Shown here: piece by piece, positions 10,041 to 20,936 of the stretch
Numbering within the stretch: position 1 is the first letter of the stretch
How the letters are laid out: each line of letters opens with the position of its first letter
Source: Rhabdophis nuchalis
Taxonomy: Eukaryota > Chordata > Lepidosauria > Squamata > Natricidae
NCBI GenBank assembly: GCA_039707465.1
Contig: CM077643.1
Span: forward strand, 325,009,919 to 325,073,918
Length of the DNA: 64,000 bases
Reading direction: 5' to 3'
Program-made: the position numbers and the translations under genes
The notes under the pieces: model-generated
Databases searched by the model: none
Seen by the model: only the letters and a program-made list of their open reading frames with translations
What the model was told of the DNA's origin: nothing

Positions 10041-10711
10041 ATAACAATAGCTCTAGAACTTAATTTTATATACACCACTTCACAGTGCTTTACAGCCCTC
10101 TCTAAGCAGTTTACAGTCAGTATAATGCCCCTGGCAAGCTGGGTTCTCATTTTACCAACCTTGGAAGGATGGAAGACTGAAGCAACCTTGAGCCTGGTCA
10201 GGGGTGGGATTCAAAATTTTTAGCAACCAGTTCTCTGCCGGTTTGCTGGGTGGGCATGGCCATGGTGGACATGGTCTACTCGGCCTCCTACACCATGACA
10301 AGGAGGCATTTTCACCCTCCCCAGGCTCCGGAGGCTTTCCTGGAGTCTCAGTGAGGGCAAAAATGGCCTCTTCCAGGTTCTGGAAGCCCTCAGGAGGCTG
10401 GAAATGGGCTCATTTCTGGACTTCTGGAACTTCGGGAGGCCCATTTTTTTCCCTCCCACAGCCTCCGTGTAGACCCTGCATTTATCTGGCATCCAAAACA
10501 GGCCGCATGAGGAGGGGAGGGGTCATCCAGTCCTTGCAACTACCGATTCAGTGAACTAGATATATTAGCATCCAGTTCACCTGAACCAGTCTGAACCAGC
10601 TGAATCCCACCCCTGAGCCTAGTGAGATTCGAATTGCCAAATTGCAGACAGCTGGCAGTCAGCAGAAGTAGCCTGCAGTACTGCATGCTAACCACTGCAC
10701 TACCTCGGATC
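10041..10711 (-). mobile_element. tRNA-derived SINE split by a hAT MITE
   Basis: Left part 10041-10198 (CACTTCACAGTGCTTTACAG, CTCTCTAAGCAG, CCTTGGAAGGATGG) and right part 10616-10711 (GAGATTCGAATTGCC, CAGTACTGCATGCTAACC) join into one reverse copy of the SINE at 3800. The insertion duplicated AGCCTGGT of the SINE. The CTCTAAGC site used by hATs in other copies is intact here. Confidence 0.88.
10199..10615. mobile_element. hAT-like MITE, CAGGGGTGGGATTC family
   Basis: 417 bp. Ends CAGGGGTGGGATTCAA and TGAATCCCACCCCTG. Flanks AGCCTGGT (10191-10198) and AGCCTAGT (10616-10623) form an 8-bp duplication with one transition. The interior has CACCCTCCCCAGGCTCCGG, a module otherwise seen in the CAGTGATGG family. 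Confidence 0.92.
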
Positions 10712-11859
10712 TTGGATGCTTTAGATCACAAGAGTTCAAGGTGAAGTGCACCTGAAAGTAGCCCATTTTTATAGTCCTCATTCCCTAGGACTCTTTGATA
10801 CCAGAGCTGAACTTGATACACCCTCCACCCCTTATCCTTCTACAAAGGACTCAGTATTGGTGGTAGACAGGCATTTGAGTTTTGTGACTGACAGTTGGAT
10901 GAGCACTTGAATTAATTATGCTTCTTTAATATTTTGTCTTCATCCTTAGCATAAGCCTCAAGCTGAGTTACATGGCATAAAATATGTGTAATAAATATAT
11001 TCACTGTAATTTTAATGTATATTAGGGAGAAGCATCGCCTCATGATAAACATAGTGTGAGTAAACTTCTCCTGCTTGGGCTTTGAAGTACAGATATCATG
11101 AGCTCAGCTTGCCACAAGAGTACAATTATATAACAGAAAGTTAGTATACTCCAGGCTATTTTTTTGTCCAAAGACATCAAGAAGCTTCCCAGCTGCTTTG
11201 GGAACTCACAAAGCTCATAGTTGGAGACAGTGATTAAAAGCCCAGCTATCCATCATGGAATTAGTTTTCAACTTGTGGCTGCTTGAACAGTACAGCACAA
11301 TGTTTATCATTTGAATATATGTGGGTGGGAAGATAATGGTAAATCTACTGCTCTTGTCAGCTCAGAACATTTTCATTCTTCTACTTTAGAAGGAGCTCTA
11401 CTTCTTAGGAACAAAAACTATACAACATGTTCCTAAGAAGAATTAAGATTGTTTATGCCTGTTTGTGTGTGTGTGTGTAGTGATGGTGGGGATTGTATTT
11501 GTTTCTAGATCTGGGGTGCATAAGCTTTTAGAGAGTGAGGAGTCTTGATGGACCACACCTCAAAGTGGGTGAGGCCAATGAAAAATGTAGGTCAGACCAA
11601 TAGATAAATCAAATGTGACAAATAAAATTTCATTACATCACATAATTTACTTTACATATAATATATCACATTAATCATTATAATTTAGCAATGGTTTTTG
11701 GACAAGCACTGAGGGTTGCACCCTTGAGACTGTTGGCCTGTGTTGAGCTAGACTGGGTTAGAGTGGATTCCTGTATGTTGTTTGTGAATTAACCTCAAAG
11801 AGTGAAACTGATTCTTATTCTTTCCAAAAGCATGATATGATGGGCAAGAGTGATAAATG
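10712..11859. other. No feature recognised
   Basis: AT-rich, with a short GT run near 11464. No long ORF or repeat end identified. Confidence 0.5.
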
Positions 11860-12960
11860 CACATAAGAATAACCCTGATAGATCAGATCAAAGGCATTCC
11901 AGTCTAGCATTTTGCATTGTAACAACTAGTTGCCTCTGGGGTCTCAGAAACAGGAGATGGGAACACATTTCTCTCTCACCTATTGTTCAAATATTTGGAG
12001 GCCTGATACACCCCGCCCCCAACCCAGAGTTAACAATTCTTCAAGAATATTAGCCCTCAATGAACCTGCTCTCCATAAATCTATATGCTCCCTTTTGTGG
12101 AGAATAGCCATGACTACATCCATATGAATGAACTCCACCATTTAATTATTGGTTCTGTAAAAACTACTTTGTTTTGGCTGTTTTATATCAAATTTCACTC
12201 AATTTCATAGGATAACCCATTAGCGCAGGATTCCATATTTAATAGATTTTTAAATTTTTGTATTTTTGTATTTTTGTATTGTTGTATATTGTTTTAACTT
12301 TCCTGTGCGCCGCCCTGGGTCCGTTCGGAGAAGGGCGGGATATAAATTGAATAAATAAATAAATAAATAAATAAATAAATTATCCTACTTTTGAAAGAGG
12401 AGAAATGCTTTCCCAACTTCATTTTCTCCATGCTGTGAATCATGTCCCACCTCACTTGCCTTGTTTCCAAGATAATAAATTCTAGTTTGATCTTATAAGG
12501 AAGATATTTTAGCTCCCTGATCATTTTGGTTGCACTCTTCTAAACTTTCCCAACTCCATGAGATCTTTTTCCAAATGTGAACACCAATTCTTTACAGAGT
12601 ATTTCAGAAATAAAGATGTATAATATCATTATATTGTTGGCAATTTTTAAATCCGCTTTCCTAGCATGGAATTTACTTTTTTTCATAGTTGCCACATGCC
12701 TCTCCTCTCTGAAACCATGGTCTTTTCCTAGTTGGTAATAGATGGCTCAAATCCCACCAGCATATATGGCGTTTTGTGCCAATGTTCATCGTTTTATATT
12801 CACTTTAAAATAAACTCCATTTGCCATCTAGTTAACCATTGAGCCAATTTAAGGAGATCCATCTTCAACTTTTCACATTTCATTTCATTTTTCACTAATC
12901 TAAGTCATTTGATATTGACCACAAATTTAGTCTACTTACTGCAGATCTCTAAGCCATGAT
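11860..12960 (-). mobile_element. Old CR1-type LINE 3' portion, interrupted by an L2 tail
   Basis: Complement of a CR1 C-terminal coding and 3' region: CACATAAGAATAACCCTGA (3' end with CATAAGA-type tail), TAGTTGCCTCTGG, then past the L2 tail CTTTCCCAACTTCATTTTCTC, GATCATTTTGGTTGCACT, CCTAGCATGGAATTTAC and TTTGCCATCTAGTTAACC. Many substitutions, and no open frame survives. The L2 3' end at 12222-12380 is a later insertion. Confidence 0.75.
12222..12380 (+). mobile_element. L2-clade LINE 3' end
   Basis: TTGTATATTGTTTTAAC, CCTGTGCGCCGCCCTGGGTC and GAAGGGCGGGATATAAATTG, then an (AATA)n tail at 12349-12380. Only the 3' UTR is present, as is usual for 5'-truncated insertions. Confidence 0.88.
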
Positions 12961-12976
12961 AAATGTATCAACAAAT

Positions 12977-13153
12977 CAATGATGGGTATCAAAAATTTTT
13001 AGAACCTACTCTATAGGTGTGGCCTATTTTGTGGGCATGGCTTGGCAGTCATGTGACTGAGTGGGAGTGGCCAACTTGTAAAATGTGGTGAAACTCATTT
13101 AACAATGCTCTTGCTTAGCAACCAAAATTTTGGGCTCAATTGTGATAATAAAT

Positions 13154-13197
<44 letters not shown>

Positions 13198-13374
13198 TTC
13201 TTTCTTTTCTTTCTTCTCTTTCTTCCTTCCTTTCCTTTCCTTCTTGTTGGGTCACCGGCAGTGGCGGGGCAGACTTACTTCCGGGTCCTCTGGTGGAACC
13301 TCCTCTCACCGGCTCTCTAAAGTTCACCATCCGGCTCTCGCGAGTAGGTGCGAACCTACAGAAACCCACCACTG
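12977..13374 (+). mobile_element. hAT-like composite MITE with internal (TTTC)n
   Basis: 398 bp. Ends CAATGATGGGTATCAAAA and GAAACCCACCACTG. Perfect 8-bp duplications CAACAAAT (12969-12976 and 13375-13382). It is colinear with 416-808: the same Tigger-derived middle (AACTCATTTAACAATGC, TTGCTTAGCAACC, TTTTGGGCTCAATT) and a pyrimidine microsatellite at the same site, (TTTC)n here and (TTCC)n there. Confidence 0.92.
13155..13238. repeat. (TTTC)n-rich microsatellite
   Basis: TTTC units grading into TTTTC and TTCC variants inside the composite MITE. The Phe/Leu/Ser ORFs across it are spurious. Confidence 0.95.
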
Positions 13375-13599
13375 CAACAAATGTAAAAAAAGGGGATCCC
13401 AAAAGATATTCTTGAAGGACTCTACTGAGAAAGTATGCATTCATTACTATGATTTGGTTTCCTGATTAAGGACAGGCATCTTTGGAGCCATGCCTGCCTT
13501 CTGCTGTTGTTTAGAGGAGCCGCAAATACCTGGCTCTTCACTCAAGCATTTGGTGAGGGAGAGGGAGACCCCTCACTTCATGCATTTGCATTTTTTATG

Positions 13600-13770
13600 T
13601 TTCATTGACTCTATTATAATTTATTTTATTGTTGTGAGATGCCCAGAGTCGTTGAGAATTGGGTGGCATAGAAATTTAACAAACTTATTATTTTATAGTT
13701 GGACAAACAGTTTAGACTGGATTTGGCATTTTTATCCACCTAACTGAGTTCTCCCCAAGGACCTAGGATA
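13600..13770 (+). repeat. Unnamed interspersed repeat, copy 1
   Basis: A LINE/SINE-like 3' end (GATGCCCAGAGTCGTTGAG, GGTGGCATAGAAATTTAAC) followed by TTAGACTGGATTTGGCATTT, TCCACCTAACTGAG and CAAGGACCTAGGATAGG. The last part recurs at 15175-15265 in the same orientation. Family not recognised. Confidence 0.55.
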
Positions 13771-14513
13771 GGTAGATATTAGTGGTTCATTTGCGCCCCT
13801 TACTGGACTGGGCTGCCCTTCGCACAGTCACTCAGGCCCTCGTGACATCCCAACTGGACTACTGCAATGCTCTCTACATGGGGCTTTCCTTGAGGTGCAC
13901 TCGAAAGCTACAGCTAGTCCAGAATGCAGCCGCGCGGGTGATTACGGGAGCTCCTAGATGCTTCCACATAACACCAATCCTGCGCGAGCTGCACTGGCTT
14001 CCTGTGGTCTTTCGGGTGCGCTTCAAGGTCCTGACGACCATCTTCAAAGCGCTCCATGGCTCGGGGCCTAGTTATATGCGAGACCGTCTCCTGCCCATAC
14101 ATCCCTTAGACCCATACGCTCCCACAGAGAGGGCCTTCTCAGGGTGCCATCGGCCGGACAATGCCGGCTGGCGACACCCAGGGGAAGAGCCTTCTCTGTG
14201 GCGGGCCCTGCCCTGTGGAATGACCTACCCCCTGAACTCTGCACTATCACCGACCTCCGCCTCTTCCGCCGTTGTTTAAAAACACACTTATTTCATCAAG
14301 CCGGCCTAACATAGCCTCCGCTGGGACTAATACTAGACAGTTTTAAATGAGGGATTTTAATTTGGTTTTAGCGCAGGTTTTGTGTTATTTAATAGCTTTT
14401 TAAATTTATGTATTTTGTATTATTTTTGTATACTGTTTTAAGATTCCTGTGCGCCGCCCTGGGTCCTGTTGGAGAAGGGCGGGATATAAATTGAATAAAT
14501 ATTAAATATTAAA
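13771..14513 (+). mobile_element. L2-clade LINE, 5'-truncated
   Basis: C-terminal ORF2 followed by the 3' UTR with GTGCGCCGCCCTGGGTCC, GAAGGGCGGGATATAAATTG and an AT-rich tail. It pairs with an inverted fragment 70 bp downstream (14591-15147). Confidence 0.92.
13782..14316 (+). pseudogene. L2 ORF2 C-terminal remnant
   Basis: The thumb and C-terminal region of an L2-clade reverse transcriptase: LRPLLDWAALRTVTQALVTS, LDYCNALYMGLSLRCTRKLQ, LQLVQNAAARVITGAP, LRELHWLPVVFRVRFKVLTT and FKALHGSGPSY. A one-base loss in a C run near 14094 shifts the frame; the family's ending (RSHREGLLRVPS-like, then SVAGPALWN-like) continues in another frame. The catalytic YADD region is absent through 5' truncation. 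Not functional. Confidence 0.9.
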
Positions 14514-14590
14514 TATATATATATTTCTTCTATTCTATAATCCCCAGGTATTGCCACATCAATTATCCACACTTTCTTCTTTTCAAATAC

Positions 14591-15147
14591 TATTATATTT
14601 ATTTATTTATTATTAGACTTTTATCCCGCACCTGTCTCCCTGAAGGGACTCAGGGCGGTGCACAGGCAATTAAAATAAAATACAAACATATAAATAAAAT
14701 AAAAACACCATAAATACTGCAACAATAAAAACTGATTAAATTTAGGTGCTAAATACTGCAACAATAAAAACTGATTAAATTTAGTGTGCTAAAATTCACT
14801 AAAATCCCACCAATTAAAACATTATGTTAATTTAAAAACACAGTCTGATGGGATGGTCTCGGGGGCCTAGGCTAAGCCGGAAAAAGTGCATCTTCAGACG
14901 CTGGCGGAAGAGGCGGAGGTCCGTGATGGTCCGGAGTTCGGGGGGAAGGTTGTTCCAGAGGGCTGGGCCCGCCACAGAGAAGGCCCTTCCCCTGGGGGTC
15001 GCCAACCGACATTGCCCAGCTGACGGCACCCAGAGAAGACCCTCTCTATGGGAGCGAATCGGTTGAAGGGATGTGTGAGGTAAGAGACGGTCTCGCATAT
15101 AACTAGGCCCCGTGCCATGGAGTGCTTTAAAGATGGTTATCAACACC
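14591..15147 (-). mobile_element. L2-clade LINE, 5'-truncated, inverted
   Basis: The 3' UTR complement at the left (GTCTCCCTGAAGGGACTCAG, GCGGTGCACAGGCAATT) contains a direct duplication, AATACTGCAACAATAAAAAC at about 14715 and 14755. The coding remnant 14832-15146 includes FKALHGTGPSYMRDRLLP and AGPALWNNLPPELRTITDL, in two frames joined by a shift. The 5' end stops next to copy 2 of the unnamed repeat. Confidence 0.9.
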
Positions 15148-15154
15148 TATAACG

Positions 15155-15270
15155 CACCACATTATAGTCCGTCAGACAGTCAGCCAAATGTTCAGACTGG
15201 ATTTGGCATTTTGGTCTACCTATCAAGTCCTTTTCCAAGACTTGGGAGAGGCAGGTTATTATTATTTGAA
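15155..15270 (+). repeat. Unnamed interspersed repeat, copy 2
   Basis: CAGACTGGATTTGGCATTTT, GGTCTACCTATCAAGTCC, CCAAGACTTGGGAGAGGCAG and a short ATT run. It matches 13700-13770 on the same strand, although the adjoining L2 copies are opposite. Confidence 0.6.
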
Positions 15271-15709
15271 AAGCCTTTGATGAGGAACTTTGTCAAAGAT
15301 TTTTGAACATCCATATACAATGTTAAGATGATAAAGTTGTTTGATACTCCAAACAAATTCTAAAAGGACGGTGAGACAGGATTTCGTACTATAGAATGCA
15401 TGCCAATTTTCCTCCAGCAATATTTGTTTCTTCATATGCTTAGTTATTTTATTTTTTAAATTTGATTCCTATATCTATCAGTTGCTTGAACAATATATTG
15501 AGCCAACCATGCCATGACTCCCTGAATAGTCCCTAGCCCTATTTTAAAAATTGGTACCAACTGTGATCCTTAGCCTGAATTCAGGGACAAGATACATATT
15601 TTTGTTATGTACACTTGGAGTTGTTTGAGTTTGGATGTCATGCTTGAATTATTTAATAACTCTCAGATGATGGCCTTAGGATCTTGTGATTTGTAACTAT
15701 GTAGTCTCT
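15271..15709. other. No feature recognised
   Basis: AT-rich sequence with no identifiable repeat end or ORF. Confidence 0.5.
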
Positions 15710-15858
15710 TAAAAGGCATTCCATGCACCTTTGGCATATAGCCATGCTAGTCACATGACCACGAAAACAACCCTGGTTCCCTTGGCCAAGAAATGGAGAT
15801 GAGCTTCACACCCTAGAGTCAGATGCTAGTGGACAAGGAAAACTTTACCTTTACTAGT
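15710..15858 (+). mobile_element. Sauria SINE, 3' fragment
   Basis: GGCATTCCATGCACCTTTGG, AGCCATGCTAGTCACATGAC, GAAATGGAGATGAGC, CCCTAGAGTCAGA and AACTTTACCTTTAC follow the 3' half of the copy at 8453-8809. The tRNA-like head is missing. Confidence 0.85.
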
Positions 15859-16049
15859 CTCTTACTATATTGTCTTTTCTGGTTACCTCCGTTTGTTTTA
15901 GCTCTTCTGAATCTCTCCTGGGGAAAGTCAATACAAGGTCAAGTCTCTGCCCTCCAATCTTTGTAATAAAGATGTAAAACATTCATTACAGTTCTATTCA
16001 GTTTTTATGCCTTCCTTAAGTATATATTTCACTTTTTTACCCTCTAATG

Positions 16050-16178
16050 CAGGGGTGTCAATATTGCAGCCCGTGGGCCAGATGCACACTGGCCACCCCT
16101 ACCTCCATTTAGCAAAGGGGGGAAAAGTTGTGATACGTCATATGACAACAATGTGGTGCCATGATATTGACATCTCTG
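16050..16178. mobile_element. hAT MITE, CAGGGGTGTCAAACT family
   Basis: Left end CAGGGGTGTCAATATTG, right end ATATTGACATCTCTG. Flanks CTCTAATG (16042-16049) and CTCTGATG (16179-16186) form an 8-bp duplication with one transition. The interior keeps GGGCCAGATGCACACTGG. Confidence 0.88.
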
Positions 16179-16223
16179 CTCTGATGGGTCAACCGCTTCC
16201 ACTATCCACTTAAAAGAAATTCT

Positions 16224-16424
16224 CTTTTCCTTCCTTCCTTCCTTCCTTCCTTCCTTCCTTCCTTCCTTCCTTCCTTCCTTCCTTCCTTTCTTTCTTTCTC
16301 TTTCTTTCTTTTCTCTCTCTCTTTTCCTTCCTTCCTTCCTTCCTTTTTCTTTCTGTTTCTTTCTTTCTTTTCTCTCTCTTTTCCTTTTTTCCTTCCTTCC
16401 TTCCTTCCTTCCTTCCTCTTTTGC
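16224..16424. repeat. Pyrimidine microsatellite (TTCC)n/(TTTC)n
   Basis: TTCC and TTTC blocks alternating over 200 bp. The long Lys/Arg/Glu-rich antisense ORFs (up to 131 codons) are repeat translation, not genes. Confidence 0.95.
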
Positions 16425-17233
16425 AATCTTTATTATCATCCACCCTCTTCTGTTAGAACCTGCACTCCTTTTTTACCTTGCCCCTTATTAGGGCAGGATT
16501 TCCATTTTCTGAGTATATTATTATAACTATATCTAACAGGGAAGGATTCCTCTGATGAACCCATTCACAAACACAAATGGACATAAAACTTTCTTGATTG
16601 TTAAATACTATTAACATAAAAAAGAAGCCCAGACTCTAATATGTTTGCAATTATTTCAAAGATCCACAAGAATATGTAGCGGCTAGATAATGAAGAGGAA
16701 ACATTCTTCTAGCACAGAAAAGCAACAGTCAATCTGAAAACAGGTCATTCCCCTTGAACATTGATGATAAAGTACCTATTAATTGATATCCAGTAATGCT
16801 GAATATTGATCACATCCTTTGACTCAATAAAAAGTACAGGAAAAAATGACAGTGTTTCTAGTGGCAGTTCTGTAAAATTTAACATCTGGTGCCACTTACC
16901 TTAATCGATGTGCTATTCCCAGAAAGTGTCTAAGCAGAATGAATGAGTTAATTAGTAGATAAAAAGTCTGTAAGTCTTTAAGTCTGCCCCAGTTATGAAA
17001 ACATATCTTTTTTCTTAGAATTGCTATGATAGATTCTTAATTAAAAATAAAGAAAAGTTATTGAACATGAACCGTCCAAATAATTTGACTAACAAAGCGA
17101 ACAGGATACAGTGAAACAACCATTAAACATCCTGCAAGAGTTCATTACTGTTGACATTAGTGACTTTTCGTCTGCTATCTCCATCTATTCTATGCTCTCT
17201 GGAGATTCTGGGAATTCAGTGGAATCAAGGACC
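16425..17233. other. No feature recognised
   Basis: AT-rich, low-repeat sequence with no ORF over 60 codons. Confidence 0.5.
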
Positions 17234-17241
17234 CCTTAGCC

Positions 17242-17344
17242 CAGGAGTGTCTAAACTTGGGAACTTTAACACTTGTGGGCTTCAACTCCCCGAATTCCGC
17301 AGCTGGCTGGGGAATTCTTAAAGTTCCAAGTTTGGACACCCCTG
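17242..17344. mobile_element. Foldback hAT MITE
   Basis: Near-palindromic 103 bp. Ends CAGGAGTGTCTAAACTTGG and CCAAGTTTGGACACCCCTG. Perfect duplications CCTTAGCC (17234-17241 and 17345-17352). The core TTCAACTCCCCGAATTCC belongs to the family at 19432, 24536, 44467, 53833 and 59854, but the ends differ. Confidence 0.93.
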
Positions 17345-17352
17345 CCTTAGCC

Positions 17353-18650
17353 AAAATGAATAGCATCTATTTGATATAGTGTTGGCAGTAAATCCAGATA
17401 TTATTTCATATACAATATTCAGGAAAACCTGCATCCAACATTAGGCAAGGATGCTTCTGTTTATGCAAGAAGACTTCTCTTTCTCTCATCTCTCCTCCTA
17501 TAGTTTTTCATAAACACTGCAATTCTTCAGAAATGGCACCATTGAACTTTGGCAGAACAGTAAAAAAAAAATACCAAGGGCCACAAGAGATCTAGAGTTG
17601 GAGAAGGTTGACTGAAATCTTTTTTAAGGAGGCCAATAAAGCTAACAGCAACTCTGAATGTCTCTTACCAAGGTGGTACTTGTAATCTAGGTTACAATGT
17701 ACAAAACATTCTTAACAATATTTATGATTCCAATACCTCTGTTCTTTTATGACTTGCATTATCTTTTGCCAACTTGTGGCCTTTATGGAATTAATCCATA
17801 GTTAGGAATTGTGGACTTTAGAAACTTAATGCATCTGGTGGGATCCAGCTTTGAGGAGGCAGACTTAAATGTCATGTTCAATCAGAATCTCAAAATAACA
17901 GGAAAAGTACATGAATGCTGAGACTCATGGAATGTTCTTAATCTATAAGAAAGTAACACTTATGTAAATATTAAGTGTGTTGGAGTACCTCATGACATCA
18001 GCTGTTTGGGTACTGTTTGCCATTATGAGAAAATCTAATCATAACCGAAACCCTTAAAAGTTATATATTTGATGGTAATGCATATTATTTTTTCTGAGTC
18101 ATATGAAGCCACGTACGCTCAATATTTGATTGGAATAATTGTATAATTATCATTTCTGCTTCGAACACAGAGAAATGTCCAAGAACTCTTGTGAGGCATC
18201 AGAACGGATGCAAACAGCTGGTGACGACTGAACTATTTTATTAGGCAGATTTTGCACTCCCTTCTCTGTGCCCCCCCCCAAAAAAAGAGATTCACTTTTC
18301 AAAAAGATGTTCAAGGTCACTCTATTCTTCTATAGAATTTTTTTCCCAATTCAGAGCAAAAGTCTAGTTATAACGTAGCTTTGGGGGAGAGACAGCTCCA
18401 CAGAGATGCTGTAGCTCAAAATAAGCTTCATTTATACGCAGTGCTATTATTCTGAGAACTGCTTCCTAAAATGCCTTTTATGTGTCTTGATAATTCTTGC
18501 ATCTCTCATCTTTTAATGTTCACAAAGAAGTAGGTTGCAGAATACTGTAGATTATTTCTTGATGTTCTCTTTAACCCACTACTCTATGATGGAGGTTCCC
18601 ATACACCAAGTATTCATCTGCTTTGCTCCATTTAATACAAAGATATATTT
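17353..18650. other. No feature recognised; low-repeat
   Basis: No transposon ends, only a C-run/A-run near 18270. The stretch 18060-18190 (GAAGCCACGTACGCTC, TTGATTGGAATAATTG) lacks repeat signatures. I see no gene. Confidence 0.5.
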
Positions 18651-19023
18651 TGGGGAATGTGGGGGCTCAGTGGCTAAGACGCTGAGCTTGTCGATCAGAA
18701 AGGTCAGTAGTTTGGCGGTTCACATCCCTAGTGCCGCATAACAGAGTGAGCTCCCATTACTTGTCCCAGCTTCTGTCAACCTAGCAGTTCAAAAGCCCAC
18801 AAAAATGCAAGTAGAAACATAGAAACCACCTTTGATGGGAAGGTAACAGCATTCTGTGTGCCTTCAGCATTTAGTCATGCTGGCCACATAACCATGGAGA
18901 CGTCTTCAGACAGCGCTGGCTCTTCAGCTTTGAAATGAAGCTGAGCCTTTGAAATGGAGCGGAACCTAGAATCGAGAGCGACTAGCACATATGTGCAAGG
19001 GGAACCTTTACCTTTACCTTTAT
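18651..19023 (+). mobile_element. Sauria SINE
   Basis: Head GGGGGCTCAGTGGCTAAGAC, B-box-like GGCGGTTCACATCCC (18715-18729), body and Bov-B-like 3' end (GAGAGCGACTAGCACA, TGTGCAAGGGGAACC, CCTTTACCTTTA). More diverged than the 8453 copy, and I see no clear target duplication. Confidence 0.92.
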
Positions 19024-19423
19024 CTTTTTCGTAATTTTTATTGTTCAGCAAAAAGAAAGCTAAAAGGTTCCCAAATCAGCAGGAGCTCAGAAAGTGAAGG
19101 TTTTTATAGGGAAAAGTCCAATGGGGAACAACAGATTTTACTTGATTAAAGTATTCACAGGGCAAGACTCCTGGATGGACTACTCTATTTATAACATCTG
19201 CTATCTTATTATAAACAAAGTGCTACAGCGGAAACTGAATCATTCCTCACAATCCTGCTGACAATCTCCATAAATGAAATTCAAATTACTTTTTTTAAAT
19301 AATTTTTAAAAATGCACCGCATTTTTGTGAGATTTCACTTGTGAAACTTCTCAGGTGCTTTCAGGTGAGAAGGGTGAAGACTTCATGCAACGTCTTGCTA
19401 ATTCTCTGCATTCTTATACAACA
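19024..19423. other. No feature recognised
   Basis: AT-rich spacer between a SINE and a foldback MITE. Confidence 0.5.
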
Positions 19424-19431
19424 GCTTATGT

Positions 19432-19566
19432 CAGGGGTCTGCAAAGTTGGTTCTTTTAAGACTGGTGGACTTCAACTCCCAGAATTCCCCAGCCAGCCAT
19501 GCTGGCTGGGGAATTCTGGGAGTTGAAGTCCACCAGTCTTAAAAGAGCCGACTTTGCAGACCCCTG
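19432..19566. mobile_element. Foldback hAT MITE, near-perfect hairpin
   Basis: 135 bp. Ends CAGGGGTCTGCAAAGTTGG and CGACTTTGCAGACCCCTG. Almost the whole element is one palindrome around a CAGCCATGCTG centre. Perfect duplications GCTTATGT (19424-19431 and 19567-19574). Core ACTTCAACTCCCAGAATTCC in both arms. Confidence 0.96.
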
Positions 19567-19574
19567 GCTTATGT

Positions 19575-20703
19575 GATCTCAGAATGACAAGTAGAAGTTA
19601 CATTTAAACATCTTGTAAAAAAAAACCACCAACATGTGCAGGTTTTTGTCTTCATGCATCCAGGGCAGAATGGGATCGTGTTTGTAGGATCAAGTCTATA
19701 TGATCTGATTGTCATTACTTTATCCATTATCATTTTTTTAAAAAGACAGCTAAACTTTGCAGCCATTCAATCATTTCACGAAATTAAGAGGTTTTATTGA
19801 ACTGTCACCACCATTATTATTTTTTACTCTAAGGCTTTTTTTTTAAACTACCATGCTTTAATAATAAAATATAAATTACAATAAGCCATTTTTCTTGTCT
19901 GGAATAGCCAGCAATTATTTCCAGTAGGGTGAACTGAGTCCTGGCATACTGCCTTTTGATAAAGGATTTTAATATTTGCATTTTTCCCTGCCACAACAAA
20001 GAAAATGATACCTTCATACTATTTTTAAATATAAAACTGTCTTTTTTGTCATATTCACAGCTGAAAGCCATCTTTTCTTGATTGTGATGCACGTGTGTGT
20101 GCGGGCACACACATACCCAATCTTCTTAAATAAGAGTGATGGTATTGAACTGTGTAATTGCTAAGTCGGTATAGTGAGAAATAGGATGCATTTATTACTG
20201 ATATCAATGCACCAGAATATACAATTTCACTGTTTCAGTTCCATAGCAGTCGTAACTTTCATCGTTCCTATGTAATTTATAACAGCTTACTCCAACCTCC
20301 AATAATCTATTGAAGGTTTTAGAACAAGGTGCTCCTGTCTTTAAGCAGATAATAAAGCTGCAGATATGAAAGGCAGGAAGTGGTTCTATGTCATTCTTCC
20401 TGAGCCCTTATGCCTTCCCATTTGGCATCCAAGGGGCAGAAAATGCTCACCTGTTCTTTGCTTCCTAAGTTCCTAAGGTTCAGAAATAAGAAACTAAGGC
20501 TGTCACTCTCTGCCTCCTGGTGATATGATGCTGAATTATCATATTTCTTTTAATAATAAATGTGATGACCAGTTTCAGAAATGAGTGAGTGACACAACCC
20601 TGCCCTTCCTCATTATCTCCTCAAATAGTTTAGGTTGGAAGACAGGTATAGTATATTACTCAGCAACATCTAGAGTAAACCATGTTGACCAATAGCAACA
20701 AAG
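19575..20703. other. No feature recognised
   Basis: AT-rich with short A/T runs. No ORF beyond 93 codons and no domain. Confidence 0.5.
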
Positions 20704-20936
20704 ATGAAAGCTAAAGTATATGAAGAACAGTGGCAGGAATTGGGTATGTCTACTTTAATGAATGGAAGGACAAAGGGTAATCTGAAAGCAGTGTTCCAAT
20801 ATCTAAGGTGCTGCTACAAAGAAGAAAGGGTCAACCTATTCGCTAAAGCAGGGGTCCCCAACCCCTGGGCCATGGACCCGTGCCAGTCCGTGGCTTGATA
20901 GGAACCGGGCAGCAGTGAGCGGCGCAACTCTTAGAA

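Noticed and set aside
16044..16443. Lys/Arg/Glu-rich antisense ORFs of 74-131 codons
   Set aside because: Read-through of (GGAA)n/(GAAA)n on the minus strand and a neighbouring hAT MITE.
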